From: Asterella californica
Taxonomy: Eukaryota; Streptophyta; Marchantiopsida; Marchantiales; Aytoniaceae
DNA: 64,000 nucleotides
Direction of reading: 5' to 3'
Assembly (NCBI GenBank): GCA_036924285.1
Contig: JAYKYS010000009.1
Span: 2,294,001-2,358,000 of the forward strand
In this document: positions 10,800 to 23,335 of the stretch, piece after piece
How the letters are laid out: every line of letters begins with the position of its first letter
Position numbering within the stretch: position 1 is the first letter of the stretch
Notes under the pieces: model-generated
The model's database searches: none
Seen by the model: the letters and a program-made list of their open reading frames with translations, nothing else
Told to the model about the DNA's origin: nothing
Made by a program: the position numbers and the translations under genes

Positions 10800-12700
10800 T
10801 TTGGTGGTGGTACTAAGTTTATGATTTGTATATGAACTCTCTAGTCCTTGTGGTCCTTCCGATCGTCCAAAATTGAGATTGTGCGTTTATACATACTATT
10901 GTAGGAGAACCTCATCTTTCTGTATGTGTCATTCATTAATGCTTCTGCATCTATTTGTATGTTGGTTTACTTGCTTCTGTATTTATTTTTTTTGCATGTC
11001 CCGACATCCTCTACTGTCAAGGACGTCTCCAAATCTTGATATGTCTGCACTATCACTTACAACATTCAGTCTCAAATGATCTAAGATACTTGTAGTAGTC
11101 TTAAAAAACTTATAGCGCAAGAGTCTCGACAATTCTTCCGTAATTAAGAACAATATCATCTGTCAATTTAATTTTGTTGTTGACATCTCCGTCAATTCAT
11201 CATCACAACACGCAATCTTTAGCTAGACTGCAACACAGACTTGTTGGATAAAGACTATAGTATGAATGAAAAGTAATACTCAAGTCTTTTATACCGAGAG
11301 TGGGGTTATTCATACATCCATACATCTCAGCTTCAAAATATACTTCAATCTTGATATTATATCAATATTGTTAATATAATATGTGAGATGATTCATACCA
11401 TAAGCTAAATTTTGTCCATCAAGCTTAGGCTAATCTATAAAGTAGAAGATGTAACTTACTTTCTACATCCATCTTTTTCTCTTTTCTCTTTTGAGAACAA
11501 GTTGGGATGGAATTTTTGGTACGATCTTAATTATGCAAATCTTTACTCTAAGACTTCGATATTTTAAACTGTTATCTTAATATGCATGCAACATTACCTT
11601 CTGGCCGAAAGAAAGAAGAGGACAAGCAGGAAATTAGGATAAAAATTTATTTTCATTACTGGTTACAAGCACTGATCACAAGCACTCCAAGATAACATTG
11701 TATGACATGATAAAAATAAATAGAGAACCTTGAGAAATAGAAGTGTAACAGATTAAAGAGAGGACCATGAATTTTAACAGATCAAGGTGATACTTATTCG
11801 AGAAAGAAATTTTTATTTTTATTTTTAAAATATCAACTCTATTGTAGACCACCGGTGATACTTAGAGATAAAGTAAAAAAGTTAAATTTATACTTCTAAA
11901 AATATAAAACTTATGATGCATAACCATCAAAACAGGAGAATAGAAAGTAAGCATTGCATGAAGCATTGCTCCACTTGTGGAATAAAAAAAGTGGAGCAAC
12001 TCATGAAAATGTGTTCTCACTTTTATCTTTCGCTTTGTTTATACCCGGTTTATAAATTGCTTAAGAGGTTGAAGGGAAAATAATAAATGTGTTATGAGAC
12101 AACAATGCATGTTGTCATTGATCCGTGTTAAAAATAAAACTTTAATTTTTTTGCTAACTGCCATTGAACATCAGTTAGGTGAATATATGCATGCAACATG
12201 TTATCTTAGAAGCTGAACATGATTAGCTACTGCACTATCTTAATTCCTGGTTATGGGAATAAAAGCATGAAATAAATCATTATAAATTTCATTTTATCAT
12301 TTTCAAACTAATAATAAATTATATATTTTTAAATAAACTATAGCTTGTAAAGCTAATGAAGAGATTTGGTTTATTTATGTATTTCACAGATTCCATGCTC
12401 GGATGAAGATTTTATCACTAGAAGCATTTTCTGAAAGTGAATCGGCGAACGGGAGGTACGCATACCAATGGTTGATCATGTCTAATATAATGATATTCAT
12501 GACACAATACATACTTGATGATAAAAAGTAGATGTAAGAAAATAGTTATGAATTATTAAACTTCAACTTCTACAAAACATTAGTTTTATTTTCAGTGAAA
12601 CGTGAAAATCCCTATCCTCCCATCATAAAATGCTACCTTTCTACACAATTTGACAATGAGTAACTCTCAGCAATACCCTTTTAGTTAATAACAATTCCCC
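10800..12700. other. AT-rich intergenic DNA, no gene seen
   Basis: There are no coding patterns beyond short chance frames. A small inverted repeat, TTGCTCCACTT (11966-11976) and AAGTGGAGCAA (11989-11999), is the only notable structure. Confidence 0.5.
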
Positions 12701-12719
12701 ATAGCAAATTTCCATATAT

Positions 12720-13570
12720 GAGATTTCTATAGGGGCGCAACCTACGGTTTAATCCCAGAAAGAGGGCTTGGGAAGTTCGACACTCTAATCTGGGAAAAGC
12801 TTCCACGCAAAACATCGTGTCTCCAAGTTTGGGCCTGACTTCTCTTTTGTGAATGTTGATACTTCAGTTTGATGAAACGACCATCAATGAGAAGTGTCTG
12901 GAGAAGATCCTGGCATGTAAAGTACTTGTGAGCGTTTACTTGACCTCGGCCAAGTGGACTACTTACTTGTGTCGCTTATAAACTGGATGAAGTGGGGACC
13001 CGTCGTAAACCGCAAGCCAGGAAGGGTTTACCTTTGCTCCTTCAAAGTCTAAGGAAGGAACTGAGACATCATGTCTTCTACTTAGGAGAGTCTCAACTGA
13101 AATCCTTGACTGAAAGCACGGAGCTTCTTTACACCTGGTTGGAACACTCCGTTCCCTAAGGAGGAAAGTCCACTCCCTAAGTTTATTAGAATGCAAATGA
13201 GCAATTTACATATCTTGAGTCCTACATAAGTCGTACGTGCATCATCCTGGGGCGCGAGCAGAACTTGGAGCTCCTGCCACTCGTCGTGCATGATATGTCC
13301 CCGTAGACAGAATCGAGCAGTGAGGCCCGAGATTTCCTCCTACTCACCTCGACATGTTCTGATTTATTCTAGTCAAGGGCCAATATTCTAGTACAGGCGA
13401 GGTGCAATGATATTTACATCTTTGTTGTCCATAGTTTTCAATCGACTTTCGCTGCAACATCAAGGCCAAAATTCAACGTGGTTATCGGCTCTCACAGTGA
13501 GTTTCTTTGCTTGAAGACGTCGCCAGTGGTGATTGTACAGTAGCAGGTTCTGTCCTCGCTAGGAGACCAC
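12720..13570. other. Region 3' of the F-box gene, no recognised gene
   Basis: Base composition is closer to that of the F-box gene than to the AT-rich flank, and part of it may be 3' untranslated sequence. Open frames of 66-77 codons occur on the minus strand but show no domain I recognise. Confidence 0.4.
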
Positions 13571-13576
13571 GGTCCT

Positions 13577-14833
13577 TCATACGCCAAGAAACGAATTCAA
13601 ACCTGGACGAAATGAAAATGCGCTCCATTGAAACCCTCGGTTGCTTCCTGCAGCTCGACTGACAGAGGGAATACTGCTCCACTCATCTTTCTCTACATTG
13701 TACGCAACTACTGAACCGCTCGTCTTTGCACCGAAATAAATGTACGTGCCATCAGTTACTGGGTTATTATGCAGTGGTCCTGTACACAGATGCTCAGGGG
13801 GACCTTGAGTCACCAAGGCAAGCTGTCGAGACTTGAAATCCACCTTCATCACCACCAAGCTGTGCTGAGAAACTGTCATTCTCTGGTGGTATGACTTATC
13901 CCAAAGATTTAGCCAAGTACGCGGTGGCTCCACATCCAGCGACACAACCACCAGTATTTGGCCTCCGCAAAGCACCATGGTAACCGATGTGCAAGGCCTA
14001 CTAAGAGCGGGAAAAGACATGTAAAACATCTCCCAGCTCAAGTCCTCTACGTTCAAAGCCAGAATGCCAATTTCTCCAGATGTTAGCACTCCAAGCCCAT
14101 GCCTTGAGACTATGTATAAAGTTTCGTTGAGATAAGCGCTGCACTGAGGGCTCATGTAAAAGTCATGCTCTATTGTGACTTTGGTCGTCTTCCACGAATG
14201 GACCTTAGAGTTGTAAACCTGTGCGTCGAAAGTGTAAGGGTCGTTCTGTCTGCAGTGTGGATCCAGACTGAATACGACCACAGAGTATCCATCCGCACCC
14301 TGCTGCAGCAAGTGTTTACATCCCACAGATGTCATATTTGGCGGCAGAGGCAAGACTCTGTAAGCCCTGGTCAAAACATTTGTCACGTACAAGTTGTGTT
14401 CGTGCACATTGCACTCCTCGATCACGGATCCACACACCAAACTGCCTTCCGCGGTAATATCTTGTCGGACGAAGTCATGCGGGAGATATGATAGTGAATG
14501 CATTCTCTGCCAGCTATTTGTCGTCCGATTGTAACCGATCACTTGAAAGCTGTCTCTCAACAAAAAGGCAGGACAAAATGCTTCCCAGGCGATGGACCTT
14601 TCCATCACCTGTTTCAAAAATGGTGACAGCACAGACTTCTCGAACTTCTCTTTCTTCGTTCGGGAAGATACACCGTCGTCGCTTTTGAACTTCTCTGCCC
14701 AGGCCTTGGAAAGCACCCTCGCTTTGAGTATGGAAGGAAATGGCATCATTGAGACAATCTTTTCCACCAATTCCTCCGGCAGAGGTGGCCGTCGAACCTC
14801 CATCCACCAATCCCTTTCTCTTCCTCCTTTCAT
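13577..14833 (-). CDS. F-box/kelch-type protein, intact and intronless
   Basis: This is a 418-residue open frame without introns. Residues about 16-49 (PPLPEELVEKIVSMMPFPSILKAR... with LSKAWAEKF) form an F-box, the segment that binds SKP1 in SCF ubiquitin ligases. The remainder has beta-propeller-like blocks of the plant F-box/kelch kind: VIGYNRTTNSWQRM, VYNSKVHSWKTT, ILALNVEDLSWEMFY and VAYNVEKDEWSSIPSV. By family knowledge, such proteins act as substrate receptors; the substrate cannot be told from sequence. The start at 14833 is the first Met of the frame, with Met11 (14803) as an alternative because the F-box begins only at residue 16. Length and a single exon are usual for bryophyte members of this family. 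The frame is uninterrupted, so the gene is probably functional. Confidence 0.88.
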   Translation of the reverse strand: MKGGRERDWWMEVRRPPLPEELVEKIVSMMPFPSILKARVLSKAWAEKFKSDDGVSSRTKKEKFEKSVLSPFLKQVMERSIAWEAFCPAFLLRDSFQVIGYNRTTNSWQRMHSLSYLPHDFVRQDITAEGSLVCGSVIEECNVHEHNLYVTNVLTRAYRVLPLPPNMTSVGCKHLLQQGADGYSVVVFSLDPHCRQNDPYTFDAQVYNSKVHSWKTTKVTIEHDFYMSPQCSAYLNETLYIVSRHGLGVLTSGEIGILALNVEDLSWEMFYMSFPALSRPCTSVTMVLCGGQILVVVSLDVEPPRTWLNLWDKSYHQRMTVSQHSLVVMKVDFKSRQLALVTQGPPEHLCTGPLHNNPVTDGTYIYFGAKTSGSVVAYNVEKDEWSSIPSVSRAAGSNRGFQWSAFSFRPGLNSFLGV

Positions 14834-15150
14834 CCTGCCAACGAGTTTCCCAGCTTCAATCGCAGTGTATCAGAAACCTTCTAACTCTCCTTTACGAGCC
14901 AGAGCGAGGAGCTGATTTCTGCAAACTGCTTCCCAAACATAATCAAAATACGAAGTAGGCAGAAATCCCACGAGCCAGTACGAAGAAGAGGATTCGACTC
15001 TTCGGTTCTAACGGTTCTTCTTAGCACACACCACAATCAAGAACCTTCAGACACAGGACGCAAATTGCGTCCTAAAGACCGAAACAAGCAAATATGACGC
15101 GTTTCATTCCTAAACTTCTAACAGTGAATATTTCACTGCGGGCCAGGCTT
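14834..15150 (-). promoter_or_regulatory. Probable 5' region of the F-box gene
   Basis: This sequence lies immediately upstream of the F-box ATG on the minus strand and has no competing coding signal. I could not point to a clear TATA box, so the promoter assignment rests on position only. Confidence 0.3.
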
Positions 15151-15779
15151 ATAGGTGGTCGCTGTGGTCCCCAGCTGGATCAGAAGGCGACATGTCGCTT
15201 GCTCGCCTGAAAGGGAAACAGATCATGCCGCCTTGACTGGATCGGACAAACAAGTTCGGCAACACCAGGGCGGAATACGGTGATTCCGCCATGTAGACAA
15301 ACACATGGTGTCCTACAGAATCTTTCACCAAATAAACGGAAGAAGGGCGGAAGATTTCATACATAATTTCGTGGTTGCAGCACGGCCGGCTTCATTTGAA
15401 AGGAGTATGCGGATGAACGAATCTTACCGATAGCCGCGACAATAATATTGGCTACTGCCAAGTAAACCAAGCAGGTTTAGAAAATTGTGAAATATGTATT
15501 GACCTTCTTCAACTAAAAGGAACGGCAGATTCGCGCAGCATGGCCCACAATGGCCCACAGATTCCGTGCCTATGCTATGCGTGGTGGGAGGATGCTGTTA
15601 ATATCGGTCAGCCGAAATTTTCGATTGTTCCTACATAATTCCTCAGAACCATAAATAGCACACTTCTCTTTGCCCTAATCAAGATTGTGCTGAATGTAAA
15701 ATTGAATTCGCATCTTGATGAATAGCTACACTGTAGCTTGAAGTCTCTGGTGATTGCGCTGACTGATCTTCATTCAGCA

Positions 15780-16320
15780 CAGGCTTTATGAAAGGAGCGG
15801 ACTCAATCTCACGGACGCTGCTTGCTATGCTTAGCCCTTATCCCCATACAGCACATCCAACTTAAAATATGCAGATCTCAGGCTAAAGAACCAACTGTTC
15901 TCACTGATACAATGTGGGAATATGCCGTTATTCCCCCCACCTTGCCTCAAGCTGTGTGGTCGCTATGTTAACTCTTAGCTACGGACAGCGGATTCAAACT
16001 GGTAGTGCTCTGCAGAGATTCTGCACTCACAGTATGGCCACGGCGCATGAGTCCATGACACGGCCTGCGACTTTGTCCGCCGAGGCAGAGAAAGGAACAA
16101 ATCCGAGCATTCCGGATGCATGGTCGCTTCGGTTGGACCTTAGCCCCGTACAGCACATCCAAATTCAACACATCTCATGGTTATGAACGAAGGCTGTCTT
16201 CACTTCTTTCAAGGTCAGAATATGCGCTGATTCCAGCGGCCTTCTCCTCACCATTTTTGTTTTCAAAGATTCTGCAGAACCAACTGTTTCGGAGCCAGCT
16301 GGCTTGGCAGGCCTTGGCAG
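15780..16320. repeat. Diverged tandem duplication of about 300 bp
   Basis: The block TACAGCACATCCAACTTAA near 15,846 recurs as TACAGCACATCCAAATTCAA near 16,150. Similar sequence continues on both sides in the same order, including GGGAATATGCCGTTATTCC against CAGAATATGCGCTGATTCC and a shared AGATTCTGCA. Divergence is high and the ends are approximate. Confidence 0.5.
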
Positions 16321-16710
16321 GCAGGTAGGGTGATCTTCTCGATCGATTTATAGGAAAAGAACTGAACAAGGTTCTGTTCATGGAGAGTTGTAGATGATCG
16401 GATCTCGCCGGATTTCCCGCTAGGAAGTTCACTTCGACGTTGTGGTGGAGACATTGATTGCTGGTCGAAGCATGGCACATGTGATCTGGTAGTAAATAAC
16501 TACTTATGAAATAGGCTACAACCTTTTGCCTGTTTTAATCGAGAACGTGGAGTAAGCTCAGAGGCTCGTCATTCCAGTCAGTGGAGGTGAGATGAGATAC
16601 TTTCCTCGTTTCAGAAGGGTTTGGTTGCTCCAAGGTGTCAGGAAAAGCTGAGATCTACGTTCTCTAGAGACATGGGGCCATGCATCTGCCGGCAGATTAG
16701 AACTGCTAGG

Positions 16711-16832
16711 GCAGACTATAAATACTAGCTTCTAACCACAGCTTATAATCGTGGTTGAAGAATAGGGTTTGCCTCACATTTGCTTCTGCTTCACTTGGAA
16801 ACAGAGTGGAACAACCCTAAACCCTAAACCCC
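16711..16832 (+). promoter_or_regulatory. TATA box followed by telo-box motifs
   Basis: CTATAAATAC (about 16,709-16,718) is a good TATA box. About 100 bp downstream is AACCCTAAACCCTAAACCCC, two telo-box (AAACCCTAA) units. In plants this motif is typical of promoters or 5' leaders of translation and ribosome-related genes. No convincing coding exon was found downstream. Short frames after 16,850 could hide a small first exon, as GTAAGTAT at about 17,005 would serve as a donor. Confidence 0.45.
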
Positions 16833-17308
16833 CTGTTTTCTGTTGGTTAGAATGCTGATTTTCTTTATGTTGGTCTTCTTTAGACAGATCATTGCGGTGG
16901 TGATTCAGCGTCTCCATCCTCAGAAACATCTAAATTCCTCTTTCTACTTCGAAGCCTGCTCTCTCATGTTTGCCCCCGAATGTAATATTCTTTATCTTCG
17001 ACATGTAAGTATCTTACGTCTAGGGTAATGCACTCTTATGTCTTTTGAATGTCATAGCCGAGGAGGAGACCTGGGACAGAAATAAAGCACGATTAATAGT
17101 GCATTAAACAGCGTAATGCACAAAGAGTTGCATGAATTTTCAAACAAGTTTGGTTCAAATATTTACACGTTAGGTATTGAGAATTTGTATTTTTTACGTT
17201 CACTGTGTCAAGATCTATTTAGGTTGACATTTTCTACTCATGAATAGAGTATTGGATGTTTATTTCAGATTTTAACTTTCTTTTAATATTTTAATATCGT
17301 AATCTAAT

Positions 17309-17375
17309 CGTTGTGTAATCTCACAGTCTGATGGGATCATGAAGATTATGCATCAGATCGTGAGATTACACAACG
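17309..17375. repeat. Inverted repeat with about 24-bp arms and 19-nt loop
   Basis: CGTTGTGTAATCTCAC (17309-17324) and GTGAGATTACACAACG (17360-17375) are perfect inverse copies. Pairing continues inward for eight more positions with two mismatches. Confidence 0.8.
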
Positions 17376-17399
17376 TACTCCCACGATCTCATGGACATA

Positions 17400-19900
17400 T
17401 TATTATATCAAAATTAGCAATGTTATACAGATTTTTACTTCACTGTAACTATTCTAAAACTAATACCCGATAGTGTTTTCCAAAGATGAAGCAAAACTCT
17501 AAATGGTTGTTTTATCTTTGTCCAAATGTCAAGATAAAAAAGAAAAGAAACTACATTGTCCAAACTCAAACATACGCCCCAGGTGGAACGATGTAGCATC
17601 TCGAGGTTTGGAGTCCAAACATATGTAAGCCTCTATGAAAAAAAAAAATGCCCTTAGAGTGTACCAGCCACTTCAAACCATTAGTTAAAACAAAGAGAAG
17701 GATTACAGATGAAAACATGGAGTGTGCTCACACCTGACCGAATATGATGAAACTCTTGAAGCTCCAACTTACCTTCAGCAGTTCAGGCCGATAGTGTCTT
17801 TGGAACTTACCAATGTCTCCAGCGATTGCAGTTGATTACAGTGGCGTCATTTATTTTCATTTGCATACGTGTTTCTTTTGTATCCAGAGGTTTCAACATT
17901 CAGATTCAAATGTTTCTTTTATGTTTCAGAAAAAAAAAAGAAAAAAAACATTTTCCGACCAAATTGGTTACATCATGTTTGAGGAGTGAAAAACCAATGT
18001 GTTACCAAGCCGCCGGCTAATCTGCTTCGTATTCAGAAGAATAACTGATAAACTACTATGTAAGGCTGGACCCTCAGCAATCTTGAAGAAGGTTAGTAAA
18101 CTCAATCTGCAGATCATGATAACCGGTTATTCGCGGCGGTGTTTCTTACTTTCATCATCTCTGTACCTTATGCATTGCCGTAGTTAACACTACTACCTTC
18201 ACACTCCGATCATCTTCATCCCTAGTTTAGGTAACTTTAGTTAACGAGGTGAGCATTTGCATATATTCACCTTTTCCATCTTTCGGTCGATACAGTTTTT
18301 CGATAATAGATACCGAGCAAAAGTTCCCCAAAGGTGGTTAAACATGCATATTAAACTAGATTTAGCAAAAAACTACACTCCATAAAAACCTGCCTCCATA
18401 CTTACTACTTACTTACCAGGGTCTTACATTGACGTCTTCTGATGTTTACAGTACTCTACATTGCCAAGTGGTGGACGTTAACAGTACTCCACATGCATCA
18501 TGATCTTTACTAAATAATTATTTTCTCCTTTTCTGTCTCCTCTGAGGTTTTGACTTGCTTACCGGTATCCTCCTTTTGTTTTCTTCTGTGTTGTATTTCA
18601 CTTTTCTGGAGATACCGTTCCTAAATTCCTGTAGTCGATTGTGGTAGCGATCAAATGTCATTTCATTTCAGCAAAGTCGTGTGAACATTTGACTGACTTT
18701 TCCGTGAGGAAAAGAAATGAAGATCAGTACAGGCAGTCCAGAACATGATGACATCACCCTCATGCATGGCATAACTGTGGAAATCAAGCATGTTGAAATC
18801 TGGGTAGCATTTTGGCTTGTCATTTTGTAAGGATGTTGGAAGGCTTTATTCCTGCTCATATGATAGGAAACATTCTAACCTATATAGAACCCCAGTCAAG
18901 AGGCATGGTAACCAGTCACTTGTCCAACTTTAACAATCAATACGTGCGATACATCAACCGATAATATGCATCCAAAATGCACATATACCGAGGGCACGAA
19001 AAAGAACAGTGCAGGCATAGAGAGACAAATACTGCTTAGAGTTGGCAATGGTGCTGCAGTTGTCCGTTGTAAAGAACTTATCACTCTGATTTAAATAGAC
19101 GTACAAATATGTATGGGGTATATATTTAACATAGTAGTTTTGAAATGACCATAAAGACATTCATATGGGATGAATGGGAAGAATATTTCATACATTTCAA
19201 TTCATGAAAAATCTATCCATAACAAAAAGTTTAGTTATAAATTAAAGAACATATATCTTGTCCTCTTCATGAAGATGAAAGAGATGAATATACATTGAAG
19301 AAAATTAAATTTTATAATAAAGAAAATATTCCTAAAATATTATTACGATATCTTCTTATCTATAAATATCATAATTTTACTTAAACCCTCGGTATGACTA
19401 CAAGTGGTAATGAAACGATATGACTACAAGTGCTAATGAAGCGCAGTAGATCATAATCCCAACATAGAATTTGCAAAAGTAAAAAGGAATCAAATTAAAA
19501 CTATTCACTAACTTACAAGTTATGCTTGATTTCAAAACAAATAACTTAGTATTCACGAATAAATGTTAATATGAAGGTTTCTAGGTTTCTTGGATTCGAA
19601 GAGAATTTGTTTTTTTACTCATTGTACATTGTGACCAAAAAAGAATATTTTGTTTTCATACTTTTATACCCATATTGAGGGTTTAAACACTTATTAACAT
19701 TTGAGATTAACTTATCATAGTTATATCAATTTTCTTCATTTTTACTTAAACTAATCATAAATATAATATTTTTACTTATATGTGTTTATAACAAGATCTT
19801 TCAGTGAACCTCCAAGATACATGCGTATCTAAAATATACATACAAAAGAGCATGTGAAAGTTGAGAGGGAAAGAGAACAAAATTAGAATATGGACAAAAT
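17400..19900. other. AT-rich intergenic DNA with one copy of a hairpin repeat
   Basis: No gene is recognised. Around 18,240-18,420 the sequence GCATATATTCACC...GAGCAAAAGTTCCC...CATGCATATT matches the repeat family seen at 28,720-29,180 and 50,880-51,920. Short minus-strand frames at 18,668-19,160 have no recognisable domain. Confidence 0.4.
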
Positions 19901-19924
19901 ATGGACTTTTTCGATTGGTGGTTA

Positions 19925-20200
19925 GAGCATCTCCACCCAAACACTGAAAATGGCTATGGACTATCCGGTTTCCACTCTGCTGTGATAATCACATAAGCGC
20001 AAGGGCAAGCATTATCCCATCTGTCTTCTCCTATTCGTTCAAAGTATAGAGTGAAAATTTACCGAGACGATACACGCGCCATGTATACCTCGACGAAGAT
20101 AAATTTAAGGCACTTTCTCCTCCACCACGCTAAAGTAATTATTAGTTACCGGATAGTTTAGTGTGAACGGGGCATTTACAATGCCCCGGTGGAGATGTTC
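19925..20200. mobile_element. PIF/Harbinger-type MITE, 276 bp, TTA target duplication
   Basis: The terminal inverted repeats are GAGCATCTCCACC (19925-19937) and GGTGGAGATGTTC (20188-20200), 12 of 13 matching. The element is flanked on both sides by TTA (19922-19924 and 20201-20203). A TTA duplication with GAGCATCTCCA ends is typical of plant PIF/Harbinger MITEs. There is no coding capacity, and a GGGGCATT/AATGCCCC hairpin lies near the right end. Confidence 0.85.
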
Positions 20201-20203
20201 TTA

Positions 20204-21640
20204 GTCTCCATTTCAACCATGTATATATGCATCCAAAGTGTTGTTTCGTGAAAAGAAGGGAAGATGACAAGTGTGAACTGCGGAGATAAATCCAACTTCC
20301 GGATACGTCCTAAGAACACACCAAGGAAAAAGAAAAAGGTTTTTCTTTGATTTAATTAATATTTTGATCTGAAGAGCAAGTTCTTCGGAGTCAGTATAAG
20401 ATCTCCAAACACAGACGTGGATGGAGAAAATAGAGTCCGTTGGAAGTATGCAGTCTGTTTTAGTATTCTATTAATGAACAAACTGGCTCTTATCTACCTG
20501 CTCCCCACAACTCTTGACGTTGGTTGTCTTTAGAAACAAACTACACAACTGCATGCTCTTTGAGTCATAAGTGCAGAACGGTCCACACGCACCTCCTAGC
20601 ATACAAGTACAATTGTTCATTTCATGATAAAATATAACGTCAATAATGATGTGTCCATGGTGTGTGGTGTGTCGATCTTGCAAACAATCAACTGACGTCT
20701 CCATGGTCGGTCTCCTTGCTCTTGCTTCTCTCCTCAAAGACATCGTCTCGTGAGAAGGATGGATAGTGACGACAAGAAATCTGAACTGGAATGGATTGAG
20801 AACAGAACATAAGCAAGGAAGTAACCGTTCTCTATACAAGCAAGCAACAATGGATTAAAAACTATTGTCGGGATGTTTAAACAACGCATGGTATGAGAAC
20901 ATGCAATATATGCGATCTTGCAAGTATAGGGACAGATTATCAATGGAATACGAGAAGAATCTGTATGGACCAGCGAGGGTGCATATCGGAGTAGAATGAA
21001 AGCCGCATGAGGAAAGAAAACAAGTCTTGCTAATCCTCACGTAGTCAGATTTTAACAAGAATAGAGGCAGTTGTCGAGCAGAAGCGACTTCCAAGTACAT
21101 ATATGTGAACGTGAGCTGAAAGGTGCTGTTCGGAAATGAAATCATAGGTTGTTTCATAGAAAACAAGAGAAATGCGGTAGAGTAGCAGAGAAGTGCAAGT
21201 GAAATTCATATGTGCGCTGCGGACTGACGTATATCTCGACAATGTTTGAAGAGGTGTCGGCAAGTGAGTCATCCACTTCTTCTGCCGAATCCGTTGTCTC
21301 AATAACGTCCAAATCGTCCATACAATCAAAACTACGAAAGAAAAGAGAGAAATGATCGATGACTTATCTTGGCAGATATCATTTTGAACTATATCCCATA
21401 TCGTCCCCTGTTGCATGCATGTGGTATTTTCAACGCATTGGAGGCCATCCTCTCGCTTTCCCCGACTTGACAGGACGGAACGACGAGTTCCTCTCGACCG
21501 AGAATGTCGTCTTGATTTTCCTTCGACGACCACAACGCAAGAAGCACATACACAACCGACACCATGTATCCATAACCTGCCGGCCTGCATGTCGTCAGCC
21601 GCTTCCCCTGCGTAGCAAGTAACAAGCAGAAAAGGAAAGC
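20204..21640. other. Intergenic DNA, no recognised gene
   Basis: Minus-strand frames of 60-120 codons are present but overlap one another in several frames and match no known family. Nothing else stands out. Confidence 0.4.
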
Positions 21641-21643
21641 AAG

Positions 21644-22385
21644 AAAAACTATGCTCTCCCTCCGTGCGCGTGGTTTTGCTGACTCCAAGACTGGTACGAC
21701 ACGGAAGACAAGAGAACTGCAAGAACTCTCCTCCGAACCATACCATACCAATATCGGTTCTCGTGACTGCGACAACACTCGACAAGTCTCATGCGGCAGT
21801 AAGTAAGAGTGTCCACTTTCTTCTCTTACGGCCGACGAATTAAACAGCAGCAAAATTGACACGATGAAATTGCGAGAGAAGCAGAAATAATGAACAAACG
21901 AGAACTCCCGTCCGCGACAGCAAAAGTACGCTCTCTCATCGTCCACGTGATTCTTCGTCGTGACTCCGAGACTCGTAGTGAGAGAAACAACAAAGATACA
22001 ATAAGTCCCGTTGTCCAATAAGCACATGTTTATTCTCCGACCGAGCAAGTAAACAACAGCAAAAATGACACGGCGAAACTGCGAGAGAAGCATAAACAAA
22101 GAACGAACGAGAACTCCCATCTGTGACAACAAAAGTATGCTCTCCCTTCGTCCATGTGCTTCTTCGTCGCGACTCTGAGACTCGCACTGGGAGAAACAAC
22201 GAAGATATGAGAAGTCTCGTTCGTTGCAACGAGAAACTGCGAGCAGAAACTCCCCTCCGAACAAACACTCCCTCCCACGTAAAACCAAAACAACGGAGAT
22301 ACGAGAAGTCCTGTCTGCGACAACGACAAACTGCCATCAGAAACTCCCATCCGAACGAATGCTCCCTCCCATGCAAAACCAGTAG
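21644..22385. repeat. Diverged tandem array rich in CGA/GAGAAACT, periods about 209 and 90-100 bp
   Basis: GAGAACTCCC...ACAACAAAAGTATGCTCTC recurs near 21,900 and 22,110 (209-bp period), with an earlier diverged unit at about 21,651. Shorter units follow at about 22,206 and 22,300, each with CTCCC and CAAAACAACGGAGATACGAG-like blocks. The long overlapping minus-strand frames here (up to 299 codons) repeat the same peptide pattern in each unit, so I read them as by-products of the repeat rather than a gene. Confidence 0.6.
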
Positions 22386-23335
22386 CAGAGAAAAATTATT
22401 GCACCGCTACTTATGCCTAGCTATACCTACCTCTCGTCTTCGCGTGTATCGATACCTACCTACTGCTACTTCCCGCCAGAGACGTTACACCATAAACATG
22501 ACACAGTCACCTCCCGTCCTATCCTGCACCTCGATTTTCCCTCCCGATACTTCAGCTTGTCCTCTTCCTCCATTTTCTCCTATGTGTCATTTCTATGTAT
22601 ATTCTTCTCTTCTTCAAGATGAGAGCACATAACGTTATTCGCAGTGAAGGAAATAAGATCAGAGGGAAATATTTCCTCTTTAGAATAAATAAACAAGTTA
22701 ATAACTAGATGTGATAGTCATTTAGACAGTCCAAACTCCATACAATTTGTTGTTATTTGAACGGTTCTTCTCTCATGGTATTCTCTTTTTCGCCTTACAC
22801 TTGGAGAAAGATCCGATTTAAATCATTTAAAGTGGAAAGTCTACAGTTGTCTCTGCTTGGCTTCCCCTTTATGTGTCTTTCTTCTCTTCTACATCTTGAG
22901 GGTGAGGCGTGAAGACGCTGCACTTTTAAACTATAAACGTAGTGAATGTCACATAATGTCTCAGCTTGCAAACACTTTATTACTCATAAGCTAATTTATA
23001 CAAATTATTTTCTTTTGATAGATAAAATAGTGCTCTGAAAAACACGTGAGTGACAAGACCACTATAACCGCATCTCTCATTTGTCTGGGTAAATAAAACT
23101 GTTTTGAAAATGATTGACTTTTACATGCACAAGGGGATAAACTTCGGCTAGGTGAATAATATTATATCGCATGCATGTCATCTCTCTTCCCACGTAAAAT
23201 ATGCATGCATGCCAACTCCTTTCGAGAGTCAAGGATGCTAAAAAATCTAAGAACGATCTTTCAAATTAAATAATTTTTATTTTTAATGAAGAGTTGCAGC
23301 ACACCATAGAACTCTGTTAATAATAGGGGTGTCAA

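Noticed and set aside
16813..16832. Interstitial telomeric repeat
   Set aside because: Only two CCCTAAA units are present, next to a TATA box, which fits a telo-box in a promoter better than a telomere remnant.
21389..22288. A 299-codon minus-strand ORF as a real gene
   Set aside because: It lies in a diverged tandem array, overlaps other long frames in different phases, and repeats its own peptide pattern with no known domain.
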